The notes beneath the pieces were generated by a model. The model was not told where the DNA came from. It saw only the letters and a program-made list of their open reading frames with translations, and did no database searches. The position numbers and the translations under genes are program-made. From Membranipora membranacea (Eukaryota > Bryozoa > Gymnolaemata > Cheilostomatida > Membraniporidae), in contig OU612067.1 of assembly GCA_914767715.1 (NCBI GenBank), forward strand, positions 24,900,162 to 24,964,161: DNA of 64,000 nt, read 5' to 3'. Of this stretch, positions 1-12,566 are shown one piece after another (positions within the stretch are counted from its first letter, which is position 1; each line of letters begins with the position of its first letter).

Positions 1-1318
1 ATTCAGGTATCATACATTGTGTGACACGTAAGGCGATCCTTATATTTCCTGTTGCTCTCATGTATGCAAGGAACTACAACAAAAACTTTGAAAAATGCCC
101 TTTGGCTAACACTATGTGAAGCATGTAAATCACTATCATGATATGTGTAAACAGGAAAAAAGGTTTGAATAGCTATTGCAAGTTACCATCTCATTTGCCA
201 AGAGTGTGCAACTCCTGATAATATCTGTGTATAATTTAAAAATCAAGAGAAGATTTAGCCGGTACTGCGAAAGGAATGATGACTGGAGGCTAACGTCGAA
301 TTCAAATAGCGAAAAGCTTGATATATTGTTATAGCCTAACCTAGCACTAATTACAACGTTTTACCAAACTTTGTTGTAGACCACACTTCAGACTTGGAAC
401 TCGGAATGTGGGGTTTCTCTTCCATTGCAATAGATGTTATGTGTCACACATATATGTAGTTAACATAATAGTATTTTTGTTTGTTACAGCAATCTAACTT
501 GAGGCCCTACTCTTCCCATATATCATAAAGTAATCTGTCAGATAAATGTTTCTGGTGTATTTTCTACTTCATTGACTCCCATGTATTAGTGTACGTCAAA
601 AACGTAACTCATCATTAAACTTTGAAAAATTCAATCAAATGGGATTATCAAAGTTCCATAAAATCCACAATTTTTACACCATTTCCTAATCTCTAGCTTA
701 TTGTATACGAAATTATTGAATTTGGTTAACACACAGGCAAAAACTTTGTATACAATATAATCTCTTCAGCTTCAAGCATCCCCCCCCCCCCCCCGATCCC
801 ATCAAGTGCACCTAAGTATCAGTATATATGATATAGAAGATTAGGCTCCTCTACGCAGGTGTAAATACATTATACCTCGTAATACCACATACATGTAATT
901 GGAAAAGCGGATAATGTAGTTAATGTTCTCCTCGGTCAAAATAAAGCGGCATTGGGCGTCATTTATATATGCGCGTAACAGACACCCGAAGATGATATCA
1001 CCAGAGTGCAATCATCTTGTTGCATGGATAGCATTATCAAGTGCAGACAAAATGTTTACCAATATGTTGATTGTTGATTAATTGAGTTTTGCTGCCCTTA
1101 TAAAAGTGACTGTGATTATATGCTGAAGAGGGGTTAGTATGGAGGTGAGTGTGAAAAATCCATGCTCTCCAAATACATAAGACAGGCACTCAAATCTTCA
1201 TCTGTAAATATGAGGAATTTGATGTGGGCGCTGACTACATCTACAGATGAATATTTGCTCACAGCTGCCGATTGTATAGAGCAGGGTGTTTTCATTAGGG
1301 TGACATACATCTGCTGAC
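1..1318. other. Non-coding flank upstream of C2 gene
   Basis: No convincing exon seen. AT-rich, with a run of about 14 C at 781-794. Earlier exons of the C2-domain gene could lie here or beyond the window edge, but I could not support any. Confidence 0.5.
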
Positions 1319-3385
1319 ATGTTTTCGGTTCCCAAGTCGGCAAGCTATCTTCACAAACCCTGTGAGATTATTCCTTTTCAGATTCCAAAATCAAGATCAG
1401 CAGAGATTTACAAACAGAGAACCAGTGAGAGAAGTAGAAGTAAGGAATTAGTTATCAGGGACTCAGACTCTATCGGTGAGTGTGATCAAAGAGTTGGAGA
1501 CTTCTTGGTGGGATACAAATAACTTTAACATCATCAGGTAGCAACACTTTTTGGACGATTGGGTGCAAAGAATAAGATAAAGTTTGCCGCCAAATTGAAT
1601 GTTTTGGACACACTGTTTGAAATAATACGTAGTTATTGTAAATGTACTACTGTTATTCTGATCTACCATTGGAGAAAAACTGTAACTGCATCAATATCAA
1701 TGTATCGTAAGTGCCATGCCTTATCTATGAGATATTAGTGGCATTCACCTTGTAGTGAATGCCAGTAATGACTAATAGAAACAGTATCATCATGAGAGAA
1801 GGTAAATTAGACATGTGAATGTATGAATTCACTGCATGAGTATATAAGCTGGGAATTCATTACATGTAGAGACAGGTCTGGGAGAACTGAATCTCAACCT
1901 TTACCGAGCTAAGCCGACAGCTATACCTGAGGAGCTGCCTGTGATCGCTGACGGACGTTTGGGTAGAGTTTGGTACAGTCTGAGCTTCAGGTCTTATAAC
2001 GAGATCCTACATGTGAGGATACATCGGGCTGAGAATCTACCAACTAACAGCAAAACCAACGAACCACAGAACTTCTTTCTGAGGTCAGTGTCAACATTGG
2101 AATTTTTTTGTTAACTTTTTGGTGCTTGTCATAGAAGCTACTTCAACTAATTTTTGTATGCATTGAATATGGGGATTTTGAGTTGCATTACGTATCTGAT
2201 ATATTTACGCCATAAACTTTTGTGACAGACTGATTTTCCTGCGGATATTTGACTGTTTAATTTGGTGGCAAAAATTCAATCATTTAAAATTTGAACGCAA
2301 ACAATTGAAACAAATAATTGAAGTCACTTTAGGAATCACAAAGGAATAATAAAGATCGGTACTGGTAACAAACGATATTAATTACAAAGTAGTGCCTACG
2401 CTACCAATGCAGTGTTTATGGGAACAAGTAATGAAAACTTTCTGATATCAGTAAGCTTGCTTAAAAAAATACTGGTTTTAAAATATTCCTACATTTAGTA
2501 GCCCTGGAGTTTTCAGCCAAGTTTATATGTTAATAAAATCATAGAACCATTTTTTTTATATTTGTCCTATCGGTTTCTTTATCAGATTATCGGTGAATGG
2601 TGAAGATAAGAAAATTCATCAGACAAGATCGAAGAGAAAGAAGATTGATCCAAGCTTTGACGAAAGCTTTCTCTTCAAGGTTAGCTCAGATCCAAGTATC
2701 TCTCAAATATATTCAATGATGAACTTAATTAACTTTCCAGTTGCATTCCACAGCACCTCTTTGTTTCAAGCACAACATACAGGCTTTGGGCTTCAACTTG
2801 GTAAAACAGGAATGTCTAAGATTCTGACCCAGCTCTTCAGCAACACCAGGATACATCATACCATCAGGCAGTATCATAGCCATATAGCAATTAAGACCTG
2901 TAGGTTGGTTGGTGATTGCAAGAGTTGGGGAGTTGTGTTTGTCTTGGCAACATTCACGCAGTCATAAAATCTGTAAAACTATTAAAAATAAAACTATTTG
3001 TACCCACTCACTTTTACACTGTCTATATGTCCCCTGATAGTTGTCATAGTTACAAGATCAGTTATTTCTGTCATCTTATATCCATACTAATCTATCGAGT
3101 GCTTTTTAAGTCTTGTGATGTACTTTTGTTATTTCATTGTCAATCTGTATTTGTATATCAAAAACTTTATATTTTGTATTCTAACAACAGGTGTGTTGCA
3201 GCTCTTACTTACATGCAGAGTTGATTATATCTCTGTATCAGTTCAATCACACAAAAAGTCGAGCCAAGAGAAGAGGAAGAATGACTATCCCTATTATACC
3301 TTCTGATGTAACAGACAGTGCTGGTAAAGAGATGTGTATGGATTTTCATCCGATTCAATCATCAAACAAGTACAATAGATTTTGA
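1319..3385 (+). CDS. Synaptotagmin-like C2-domain protein, 4 exons seen
   Basis: Exons 1319-1475, 1876-2083, 2586-2679 and 3191-3385 join with matching phases (1, 2, 0) at GT-AG sites and give 217 residues if the ATG at 1319 is the start. An acceptor-like site (ttttcag) at 1381 could instead begin the first exon, so the N-terminus is uncertain and upstream exons may lie outside. Residues ~75-200 read as one C2 domain: GRLGRVWYSLSF opens the first strand, DPSFDESFLFK matches the conserved 'NPxFNExFxF' strand, and RRGRMTIPI the later strand. The loop acids that bind calcium in synaptotagmins are mostly replaced: the 'SDPYV' region reads NEPQNFF and the 'YDFDR' region reads YQFNH. Calcium-independent membrane or protein binding is therefore more likely. 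No second C2 domain was found downstream. The gene converges on the CUB-sushi gene. AATAAA at 3832-3837 is a possible poly(A) signal. Confidence 0.75.
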
Positions 3386-4513
3386 GCTATAAGCATGGCT
3401 GTTAGCGTGTTTACTTATTTTTTTTATTCTTTATTTTTGTTGATAGTATATTTGATGTAGAGAACAAACTGGTGCAGACAGCAAAATTGATGTCCGAAAA
3501 TTGGAAAATGAAAACTTTTATTTGAATTTAATGATGCTGATAAAATATTTTGCATGTCACATAGATCATTCGTGTGTTCCTACAGACCTGCTAACAATTC
3601 ATAAGATATCAAGTTAACTTCCTAAGGGCTGTTTCAGCACCGTTCTAAAATTCTAAAATCTGCATCAATAACTAAGAGATAATCTAACTAAAGTTGCAGT
3701 GATTGCTGAAAAACATGAATAATAGTGATAACATGAACTGACATTTTACCCTAGAATTGTGTGTTTTTGCTTCTGTCTCTTTGACATGCACCAAAATAAT
3801 GGAAACATTCATCGAATTTTTTGTTGCAGCCAATAAACCATATTCTAAAAATTTACATTCAAAATTGACAATCTGCGTTAGTAAATGTTCAAAATTCAAA
3901 GAAAAACTCCAAAAGGATGGTGCGCATGGAGAGTGAATATATTTACAAAAGGTTGCTTATGATAGTTTGTTAATGCTGCATCTACCTACTCTATGTGTAC
4001 ACTAATGTTGAATTTCAATTTTATAAACATAATCTTCAATTGGTTGTCCTTTACCCTATGACCTATGATTTTTAGTGTAATGGGAGTCATGTTCTTGTTC
4101 AGGCGCTTTCATTTTTGCCAAGTTCCTCTTGTTGCCTTGAATCTGATCGAACCTTGTCATCATTTGTATGCTCGAGTAAAGCTATTCCACTCTCAACTTG
4201 ATCACTGTGCAAAACATAAATGGAAATTAGCATGTACAAAGTGCTGTAAGCTAGACAAAACTAGTTTGTCATGGATGCATTTGTGTAGCTGTCAAACTTT
4301 CCAGATTTTGCTTCATCAATTGGTAAGCTATCATCAATGACAATGACCAGACATTATCTTGCAACATGGCCACAAAGTAGATTAAATACAAGAACAGCTT
4401 AATAAAAATCTAGAAAATGGCCAGACTGTCAATGGTAACATGATTGAAGGTTCAGCTGGATGGCTTCCAAAAGATTCTGCCCGCTTCTTTGCAGACGATG
4501 CTATCGTTGATCT
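3386..4513. other. Intergenic, between convergent genes
   Basis: Lies between the stop codons of the C2 gene and the CUB-sushi gene. No domain, repeat or RNA signal recognised apart from AATAAA at 3832. The open frame at 4065-4340 looks like chance. Confidence 0.5.
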
Positions 4514-7500
4514 TTACAACCAGGAATCGTTTGGGACACATATTTGAAGTTCTGACCTGTCGAGCTGCTTCATCTCAATACTGACACTCCTATGAAGAGT
4601 CGGCTTGCTGATATCTGGGTCTTTTTGCTGCACCATTTCTGACTCATTTCTGTATGAAACAGGTAGTGGCTGAGGAATTAAGAATGCTAGTACATACTTG
4701 AAAACAGTGCTTTTCAAGTTTTCTAGCATTTTACAACTAAGAATGAAGTTATTGAGTGAACATTCTGATCTCATGATCCTGTCTTGCTCTTGAATAGATA
4801 TTTTAGCCAAAAGCAAATGTTTCATGATACGTTAGACTTCATTAGAGTTGTTAAAGTTTCTACACACCTGCAACTGTGATTCTGAGGTTGTCTTCTTTTG
4901 CGCATAACCCAACAGATCAGTATGGCAATCATTACCAGGACAATGATAGCAGAACCTATTATGCCAAAAATAATCGCATCTGGAACAATTTGTTTCTCTT
5001 TAGTAGATTGTTCTTCTTCACGCATTGTTGTGCTTGTAATGGGGTTATTCAGCTCATGGAGATATTCACACGGCAAACCTATCAGGAATAAATAGAAGAT
5101 TAAAACATTTTTAATTTCTGACTTATCAACATTAAAGTCATATGTTGATTCTAACTCTTACTTGCTTGAGGAAAAAACTTCCTGGGGAGGTTTGTATAAG
5201 TGAAAAGTATTGGCCGAGATATTACGTTCATTTTATAGTTGAAATTAGTTATGATGCAAAATCCCCTTGAAAGTACTACATATTGTGTCAAGATTCTTCC
5301 GAACATTATTGTTTCCAGTACTTGAGGTATTTGGCACCAAAATAGATTGCATATCAGGGCAAGAATTTGATAGTTGATCAACTTGGCCTGAGGAAGTCAA
5401 CTGAAACTTCAAAGAACACATTAGGTAAAGGGATATTTCTGCACCAAACGAGCCTTGAGACCACAGCAAATACCAAAAGTTGAGTTTTTGGGCTTTGAAG
5501 TTTACAGTTTTAATGAATTTGTTTTGTGTGTAAGAGTCTGAGTTTGATGTTACATCATGAATCGTAGCCAAAATTTAAGCCTGTTTTTCATGCAAAGCTT
5601 GATGAAAGTTCAACTTTAAGATCTAAGCCAGTCGTCCAAATTGTTTTGCACTGGAACCAACTTTATGAAGACGCCAGCTGCATTGTAAGGTCACAAAAGG
5701 TACTATCACATTTTAGTCCTGGGGGAATCACGAAATTCAATCAGTTTTAAAAGTAAATATAATTATTGGATGTATATAAATTCTATCTTATCTCTCAACA
5801 ATACTTTTTTTGTATGAGCAAGCTGACTGTAACTCTTCTGATAGCTTCATTGGGCTGTTCTTGAGCTTATTTTGGAGCTCAGACGAACAGCATATTTAGA
5901 GATTCACCTCTGACAATTTCACTATTCTAAATCTATACCACTGAAATTTTTAACTTTTGGTCATATCAATGGTGTGAAATTTTACAGAGGTTGTGGGAGA
6001 AATACAGGAAGGTTTAATTATGACAATTCTCCGTTGATGAAAGAAACTTATGCTTACAGGTATAACTGCGCACAATAATCATTTGAGGATAACTTCCTCG
6101 ATTTCTTATATTTCATGCTGAAAACGCACCTGTGCCTGATGAAGGTGTAGGATGGTCAGGAGAATTATCCCCACTAGGACAGAATGGCTCTGCAGCTTCA
6201 CCCCTTTGCTCCCAAACTCCGTTATTACATCTGTATACATCTGAAACATCGATGCCATCTTTTGCCTCCAGGCATGTGGTGATGAAGTCATCTCTTGTTA
6301 CTCGGCTGATCATAGCGCCATCAATATCTTGGCAGTATGTCACTATAGGTGGGCAAAGGAAATTTTTGTCTGCCAAGACCACATAAGTATAGGGGGTCAA
6401 CTATACGAAGGTAATAATTGGGTTGGAATATACAACGCTTAAAAGGTTTGGGTCTAGATCAAAGAAATTCTTCCATTTTTACCAAACCTCAGCCTAAGTT
6501 ATGGATTCTTATAAAACTTAACAAAGGGTAGCACCATCAGGGATGGTGAGAATCTTACAATCGTAATTTGTCGACAGTAAATAAACCATTTTGAGGCAGT
6601 TATGCTCTTACTTAGAGCAGGGAGTAGTTTTTACTCCTTGCTTAGAGGAGAAATGACAGGTGTATTTTTTTGCAGCATTGATATGCTCATAATACTGTGA
6701 GTAGCAATATAGGGACCTTGTGTGCGCCTAACCTGCCAAAATTGATTATAATTCTGAATTTTAAAAAATTTGGGGTCCTGATGGGGTTTTCCCAGGGTTT
6801 ATCTCCCCTGCTGAAAGCGGAAGCAAAAGAGTCTGCAGTGAGGGCAGTTAGCGTAGAAATTATATCCAATCTCAAGTTATCTAGTATTATAAGGCATATA
6901 TAGTTGATAGCTCTCATCTTTTGGTGCGCAGGCCATATTGCCTTAGATTCTTGGCTCTTTTGCTTCCGCTTTCAGCAGGGGAGAAGAAAAGACCCCATCA
7001 GGACCCCAAATTTTTTTGAAAGTCAGAATTTAAATCAATTTTGGCAGGTAAAATACACACGAGGTCCCTAGATTGCTACTCACAGTATTATGAGCATTCC
7101 AATAACACAAAAAATTCTGTCATTTCTCCTTTAGAGGAGGGCTGAAAGGCAGATTCTAATCTCAAGAATACAGTTGGGCACATGTTGATTTGTTATGGTT
7201 TGCTTACATTTGTAGTTGATTTCATACCAAGTATCACCATCAGTTGGAGCTAGGCCAGCTGTGAGCTTGAACTCTATTGTGTTATCAGGAGAGCTTACCA
7301 CTCTCGTAATCGTCTCAGCCCCTATAAGATTGACATCACTGCAGTAGAACAGTGGGTCGGAGTCTGCCTGTCCATTCAGGATGCTTAGGTGATTGACTGT
7401 GACGGTTTCATCACCGGCCATTTCACAGTCACTTGTTGTGTGATTTCCTTCTCCAAGTTGTAGGTGCTTGAGTTCCAGAGTTATATGAGTTGTAGCGTTT

Positions 7501-9344
7501 GGAACTCTGAGACATTTTGTGTACTGTAAAGGTAGGTACTCATCATCGTAGGTCTCAAAGTCCTTGGATGATCCGATGATTGAGCCAGAAGGTAAACATG
7601 CAGTGGTACAGCATTCTGAAATGATAACTTTATGAGAACACTATTTTTCTTCAGAAGACTACTAAGATTTAAAAGACCAGATTCAGTATTATGTAACATT
7701 TAAGAATACGACACCAAGATCAGAATGATGATGATGTGTTTATTTGTCTCATCAATTAGAGAAATAAAATGCTTCATGTGAGTGCTCTCTTGTTAAAAGT
7801 ATGGACGGTAAAAATAAATGGATAAAAATTCATATAAAAAGTTTACTTTTTTGAAAAAACGCTAATTAGATAGTGAACACAGTTAGCTCTAAAACAAAGT
7901 TTGCGAAGGTTTACTCTGTCCCGGATGGTGGAATATCGGCCTGATGGGCATTGAGTAAATGCCAACATGGGAGTTTGTTCGGTTGCCACCATGCGAAGAC
8001 TCTTTGTAGCGAGTTTGTTGTGGTAGAGATCGGCTACTGCGGTGAAGGTGATATCTCCTGCGAGGCGACCGGCTGAGCGCACCACTCGCTGTAGATGTTT
8101 TTTAGAGTCTGCACTAAGATGAGAATATATCACTACTAGATGATAGAGTAGGATGCTTTCGATGAAGGATTTGTAGCATGATGTAATCAATCTGGTATCT
8201 ATTCCCAGATGATACAGCTTGCTCATAATGTGAAGTCGAGTTCTAGCTTTCTTTACAGTTCGGTTGGCAGAGGCTGTAAAGTCAAGTTTAGTAGTTAGCG
8301 TAGTACCAAGATACACGAACTCCGTTACTTGATCGATCGGGGAACCATTTATTACCAGCTGTTGTGTGGTCGGGTTATCCCGTGCATTGCTGAAAACCAG
8401 TTCTTTGGTCTTCTTTGAGTTAAGAAGCAGGTCATGTTCGCAGCACCAAGCATATAGATGATCTGCTTCTTGTTGGAGACACGATGGCTGGGTACTCGTG
8501 AGAAACTCTAGTATGACTGTGTCATCAGCATATTTGAGGATTTCGGTATTGGAGTTGAGTGTTGGCATACTGGATACATAGAATGAGAAAAGTAGCGGAC
8601 TGAGCGGACTGAATCTAGCTTGTAACCAACTGGTATCACATAGCACAGTGTCAACAGGCATCCCCCATGCATCATTGCAACTGATGATACAATCTTATTT
8701 TTACTATCACTTTGAAAAGGATAATGATACTCTGGGTAAGTACAATATTCAGATTACCTATCGGTGCCTGAGCCAATATCAATTGTGCAAAAATAACTTT
8801 ATCATTTCCTTTTGTTAAATTTCTATATGCATGCATTTTTGAGGAAGGGACTTTCCCTAGCCCGAGCAGAGGCTGTCCGAATGGGGGGATGGCCTGGGTA
8901 AATCCATATGACAAGAGAGGACAGCGCTAACATAATTAGTTCAGAAGAAGGAACTAATAATCAATCAAAGGAGACGCAATACATTTTTTATAGTTGAGAT
9001 AGGTGACACTTTATTGTGAGACCGAATTCATGAAAACGAAAGGTTCATGTCGCGACCTTGAAGACGTCACAACGGGTTTAACCAGGCTGTCACCACCCAC
9101 CCATACAGCCTGCCCAGGCTTGAGCTCCCCAACAGAATCAGCAATACAAATGGTATATCAGAGCTTGAAAATAGTTGATGAATAACAAAATGTTCTTCCA
9201 CTCCTGACTTATAGATCTTTTAGATGGTAATACTGTGGCAGTTCCAATATAATACCTACCTTTAGACTCTGTGCTAATACAGTCACCACAGACCACAAGG
9301 AGAACCATATATGAAAACACACTGGGAAGAAATGAAGACACCAT
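4514..9344 (-). CDS. CUB-sushi single-pass membrane protein (359 aa)
   Basis: Five minus-strand exons: 9344-9260, 7615-7208, 6369-6130, 5078-4868 and 4649-4514, with junction phases 1, 1, 1, 2. The frame is intact over 1080 nt. Exon 1 encodes a signal peptide with a FSYMVLLVVCG core. Exon 2 is a CUB-like domain (residues ~30-164), cysteine-rich with a closing WYEINY strand. Exon 3 is a sushi/CCP module with four framework cysteines (TYC, TTC, YRC, PFC) and the typical NNGVWE segment, followed by a Ser/Thr/Pro linker. Exon 4 has a stalk, a TM helix at ~280-303 and the stop-transfer MRKRR. Exon 5 is a ~45-residue cytosolic tail. The acceptor of exon 3 could instead be at 6342 (same phase, 9 residues shorter). 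Introns carry a foldback element and a reverse transcriptase fragment. Architecture resembles the gene at 48.9-59.4 kb. Such modules usually serve adhesion or complement-like recognition; the ligand is unknown. Confidence 0.85.
6640..7138. repeat. Foldback/MITE-like inverted repeat in CUB-sushi gene intron
   Basis: Left arm about 6640-6832 and right arm about 6955-7138 are inverted copies. Both contain, in opposite orientation, 'ctcataatactgtgagtag', 'tttggggtcctgatgggg' and 'cccctgctgaaagcggaag'. The loop is ~120 bp. The element fills most of the intron between the CUB and sushi exons. Non-autonomous DNA element by structure; no coding capacity. Confidence 0.8.
7843..8661 (-). pseudogene. 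Non-LTR retrotransposon reverse transcriptase, 3' fragment
   Basis: An uninterrupted 272-codon frame carries the back half of a non-LTR reverse transcriptase. YADDTVIL is the catalytic core with its Asp pair, followed by LLLNSKKTKELVF, then VYLGTTL (the 'YLG' motif of the RT thumb), and a conserved C-terminal region containing HLQRVVRSAGR and LPSGR-like CPSGRYSTIRDR. The endonuclease and the front half of RT are absent; upstream sequence (8670-8914) does not continue it. This is typical of 5'-truncated insertion. It sits in intron 1 of the CUB-sushi gene in the same orientation. The back half is still open, so the insertion may be fairly recent, but the copy cannot be autonomous. Related to the jockey/Rex1-like clade by eye. 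Confidence 0.85.
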
Positions 9345-12300
9345 CCTCCTCTATTAAATCTACAATGGGAAGAAGTGTCATAGATTTTGGAAACAGATGC
9401 TCTTATCTCAGGACAAGGTAGAAAGACACAAGCATCACAGCATTGTACTCTTGACTGGACAATGTGTACAAAAATAGCATCAGATGTTGTCCTACTTAAC
9501 TAACTGGAAGTCCATGGCACTTAACGGTGTCTTCTTCCACTTCTCACTGGTTATCACTTACCCAGATTTGTGTCAGTTCAGGTAACAGTCAATAAAACTA
9601 TTTCTTCACCGATTGTTGCAAGATATTTCCATAATTTTCAGTGAAGAAAATGTCTTCTTTTTGTAGATAGCTTCTCTTTATCACTGAAATTGCAGGTTTA
9701 AATTATAATTAAATTTAAATTATACTCAGTAAGGAGCAACTGCTCAAATAAACCAGACGCTTTCCTAGCTTGGACGGTACTGTACATGCAAATTGATTAA
9801 TTAAGTCAATAATATTACTCATGACGGTTTTTTTTGTAGCATGGTATTTGCATTGTTTAATACCCCAATCACTACCAGTTTATTGAGAATGTCAGAATTG
9901 TATATTGTATTGTTATATCTCACAAAGGATTAATTTTGATTAGTAAATTGCATAAGTTATGCAAACAATCTTTTTGAGCTATTAATAATCATTTCAGTAA
10001 ACAATTGATCCCATTGTTGACTTGGCTTGCAACCTGATGTGGTTTTTTTGTTTGGCATTGCATCAAATTACAGACAAAGTACGCACATAAAAGTGCTGGT
10101 ATACCGCTGAGCGAAGGGTTCAAGGAAGTTGTAAGACAATTTAAAGAGGAAAAAAGTGAAGGTCACTGCATCGTGACACATAAAATAATTATACTGAATA
10201 AATCAAATGAGTAGGAAAACTATGGAATAATAATTTATCTTCTGGTCATCCATAATTATTAGATATTTGATTATTAAATGATTGTACTGTATTTATGGTA
10301 ATTATAAAGAGCTATTTTTTAAAAATCTGTACTGATTAGAAATAGCTTTGGGTTAAAATAAATCATTTTCGGCCCTCATGCCTTGCCTCACCAGATCAAA
10401 TTGATCTGATAGGGTTGTGCCAGGAGTTGTCCCTCATTAACTATATCTATAGAGCATATCTGGTTTCAGTCTGGCTTGATACTGAATGTAAAAATATTAT
10501 CTTGAGTCTTATGCGCAACTAGATTATTCCATCAGATTTGGAATCATAGATTTTACATGTCATTATTGAGAGGCATTGTGTCATATCAACATGTCTTGGT
10601 TCTTTGACTGAGAGTTAGTGATAGCTATAGATAATAGATATATCTAATAATTGAGCAAATACTGAGCCTGAAGGCTCATAGAGTCATGATTCAAAATTTA
10701 TTTGCAGTTGATCTAGATTCTAGAGTGACAGGCTTAAATGCGGCCATCTTATCTGAAATCACTGCATGGAGATTTCCGTTTTGTGGAAGGTGTTTTACCA
10801 AGGATTATACCCTAGCTAGAGTTAGGTTAGGATAGTTTAGGAGTATAAAAATGTTAACTAGCGTAAAGAGTTTGGATAAATTAAAGAGGTTGTGTATATC
10901 TTAGCCAGCTTCTCATTATCTCAAGTCTGTATAAATTACAAACTTTTCCATCTGCAATTAGTTCACTCCTCCAAAATAACTCCTGACCATTCAAAGCAGA
11001 TGTTTTGTAAAGATTAGTTTTAGTTCCAGTAAAAAATGTTCCTAAAGCTGTACAATTGAAATGAATATGGTGCAAACTTCTTCTCACTGTAGGCAGCTAG
11101 TTTGTTTTTGTTTATCAATACATGATAGCTATCAAAAACAATATGTTACTTTGATTATGACAGGCCATCTCACTATGCTTGGTTCCAGATTTGTGGAGAA
11201 GCCTTCATAGTGTTGCGATAACAGCAACAGTGATGTTGCAGTCAGCGCTTCCAATCTTAGTTTCGTTTTAAATAATTTGATGGTGTATGAATAATTATAT
11301 CCTTCTTTTTATAAACATGCAGCTATCATTAAAAATATTCTTATGAAAAGATAGTGTGTTCGCTGCAAGTCAATCTCCTTGGGCTGCTGTGCTCTCACTA
11401 CCTGATTGCATATAGCATTTATTACATAGCATAATACAAAGTTCCCATCCAAATACTTTGTGTTGTCGGTTCATGGAAGGAAATGACCTTCATGATACAA
11501 TCAAATGCCGTGAATTGTCTTCTCTCGAAAAAAGGGAACACAACTCATCATTAATAATTCATCCATCTACACTGTATATACACTGAAATATTGGATAACA
11601 GGCCCAAGGCACTACCTCCCCTAAAAAGCTTAATACAGTGGCCTTAAACACTATAATTTAATAATCCATGTCAGAATCAGCTCCTGGGATTTCCATTCGC
11701 TCAGTATATGCCTCAAATTATCTGGAGCAGAGCTTACAGCACCCCTCCCTGTGATGCTTCGGACTCGGTCTTATGCCTCCCCTACCATTTGTTCCCAACT
11801 ACGGCCCTCGATGTGTCGGTCTATAAATATAGATATAAAATTAGTTTTTATACCTATGCCTGTAACTCATGGTCTCAAATACACACTATAATACTTCATA
11901 GCACGGTGGTTTGATACAATAAATCCTATAAGACTTGCATGACAAACAAACCTAATATCACAAAATAAATAACCTGCTATAACCTGAGCTATTATTTATT
12001 AATGGGTAATAAAGTGTTGATCTTTCTTTGAATGATGTCTGATGTGTAAATCTTTCTCAGGCTAATATCTTTTGTTGTAATGCATGTGTTAATTCCAGTT
12101 ACAGGTATTCAGATGCCCATTGAGGCATTCATGAAGTGGAAAATAACCAAACCAAAACATTCTGATCGAATAAATATAATGATGTTAGGATGTGACCGGA
12201 CTCTGCGCCTTTTGTGTGCTCAAATTTCAACTGACAAAAGAAGCGATAGCCTCGTTGTCAAATGTAAATAACAAATGTAAGTTGAAGACAATGTGGTACA

Positions 12301-12566
12301 CTAGCAGCATATTCACAAAAATGTTTGCCTCTCTTTCAAATGCATTCAACCCTGAAAAATAATCCTGTCAAGCAAAGCATCAATTATTGCTAATGACACA
12401 GCACGAAATTGGTATGCGGAAGTTTTGGAAGGGGAAATTATTTTCTACCTTGGGTGTGCGATGCGAAACGTAATAATCACCCACTTAATCACAGATTATT
12501 TGAGAAATGGAAGCACAGGTGACTACGCCTATTTAGTTGTCTGGAGGTAATGGATCATACTGCAGC
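9345..12566. promoter_or_regulatory. Intergenic between divergent receptor-like genes
   Basis: A 3.2-kb gap between the start codons of the CUB-sushi gene (minus) and the tandem Venus-flytrap gene (plus). Both promoters should lie here. No motif could be assigned with confidence. 10404-10440 resembles the terminal part of the TIR element at 37831 (shared core 'attgtccc/agttgtccc' inside 'ggttgtg...tcattaa'). Confidence 0.4.

Noticed and set aside
4065-4340. Small protein gene
   Set aside because: No recognisable domain, splice partner or coding bias; lies in a convergent intergenic gap.
6106-6386. Plus-strand and second minus-frame ORFs over the sushi exon
   Set aside because: Shadows of the minus-strand sushi exon, whose frame carries the four framework cysteines and joins its neighbours in phase.
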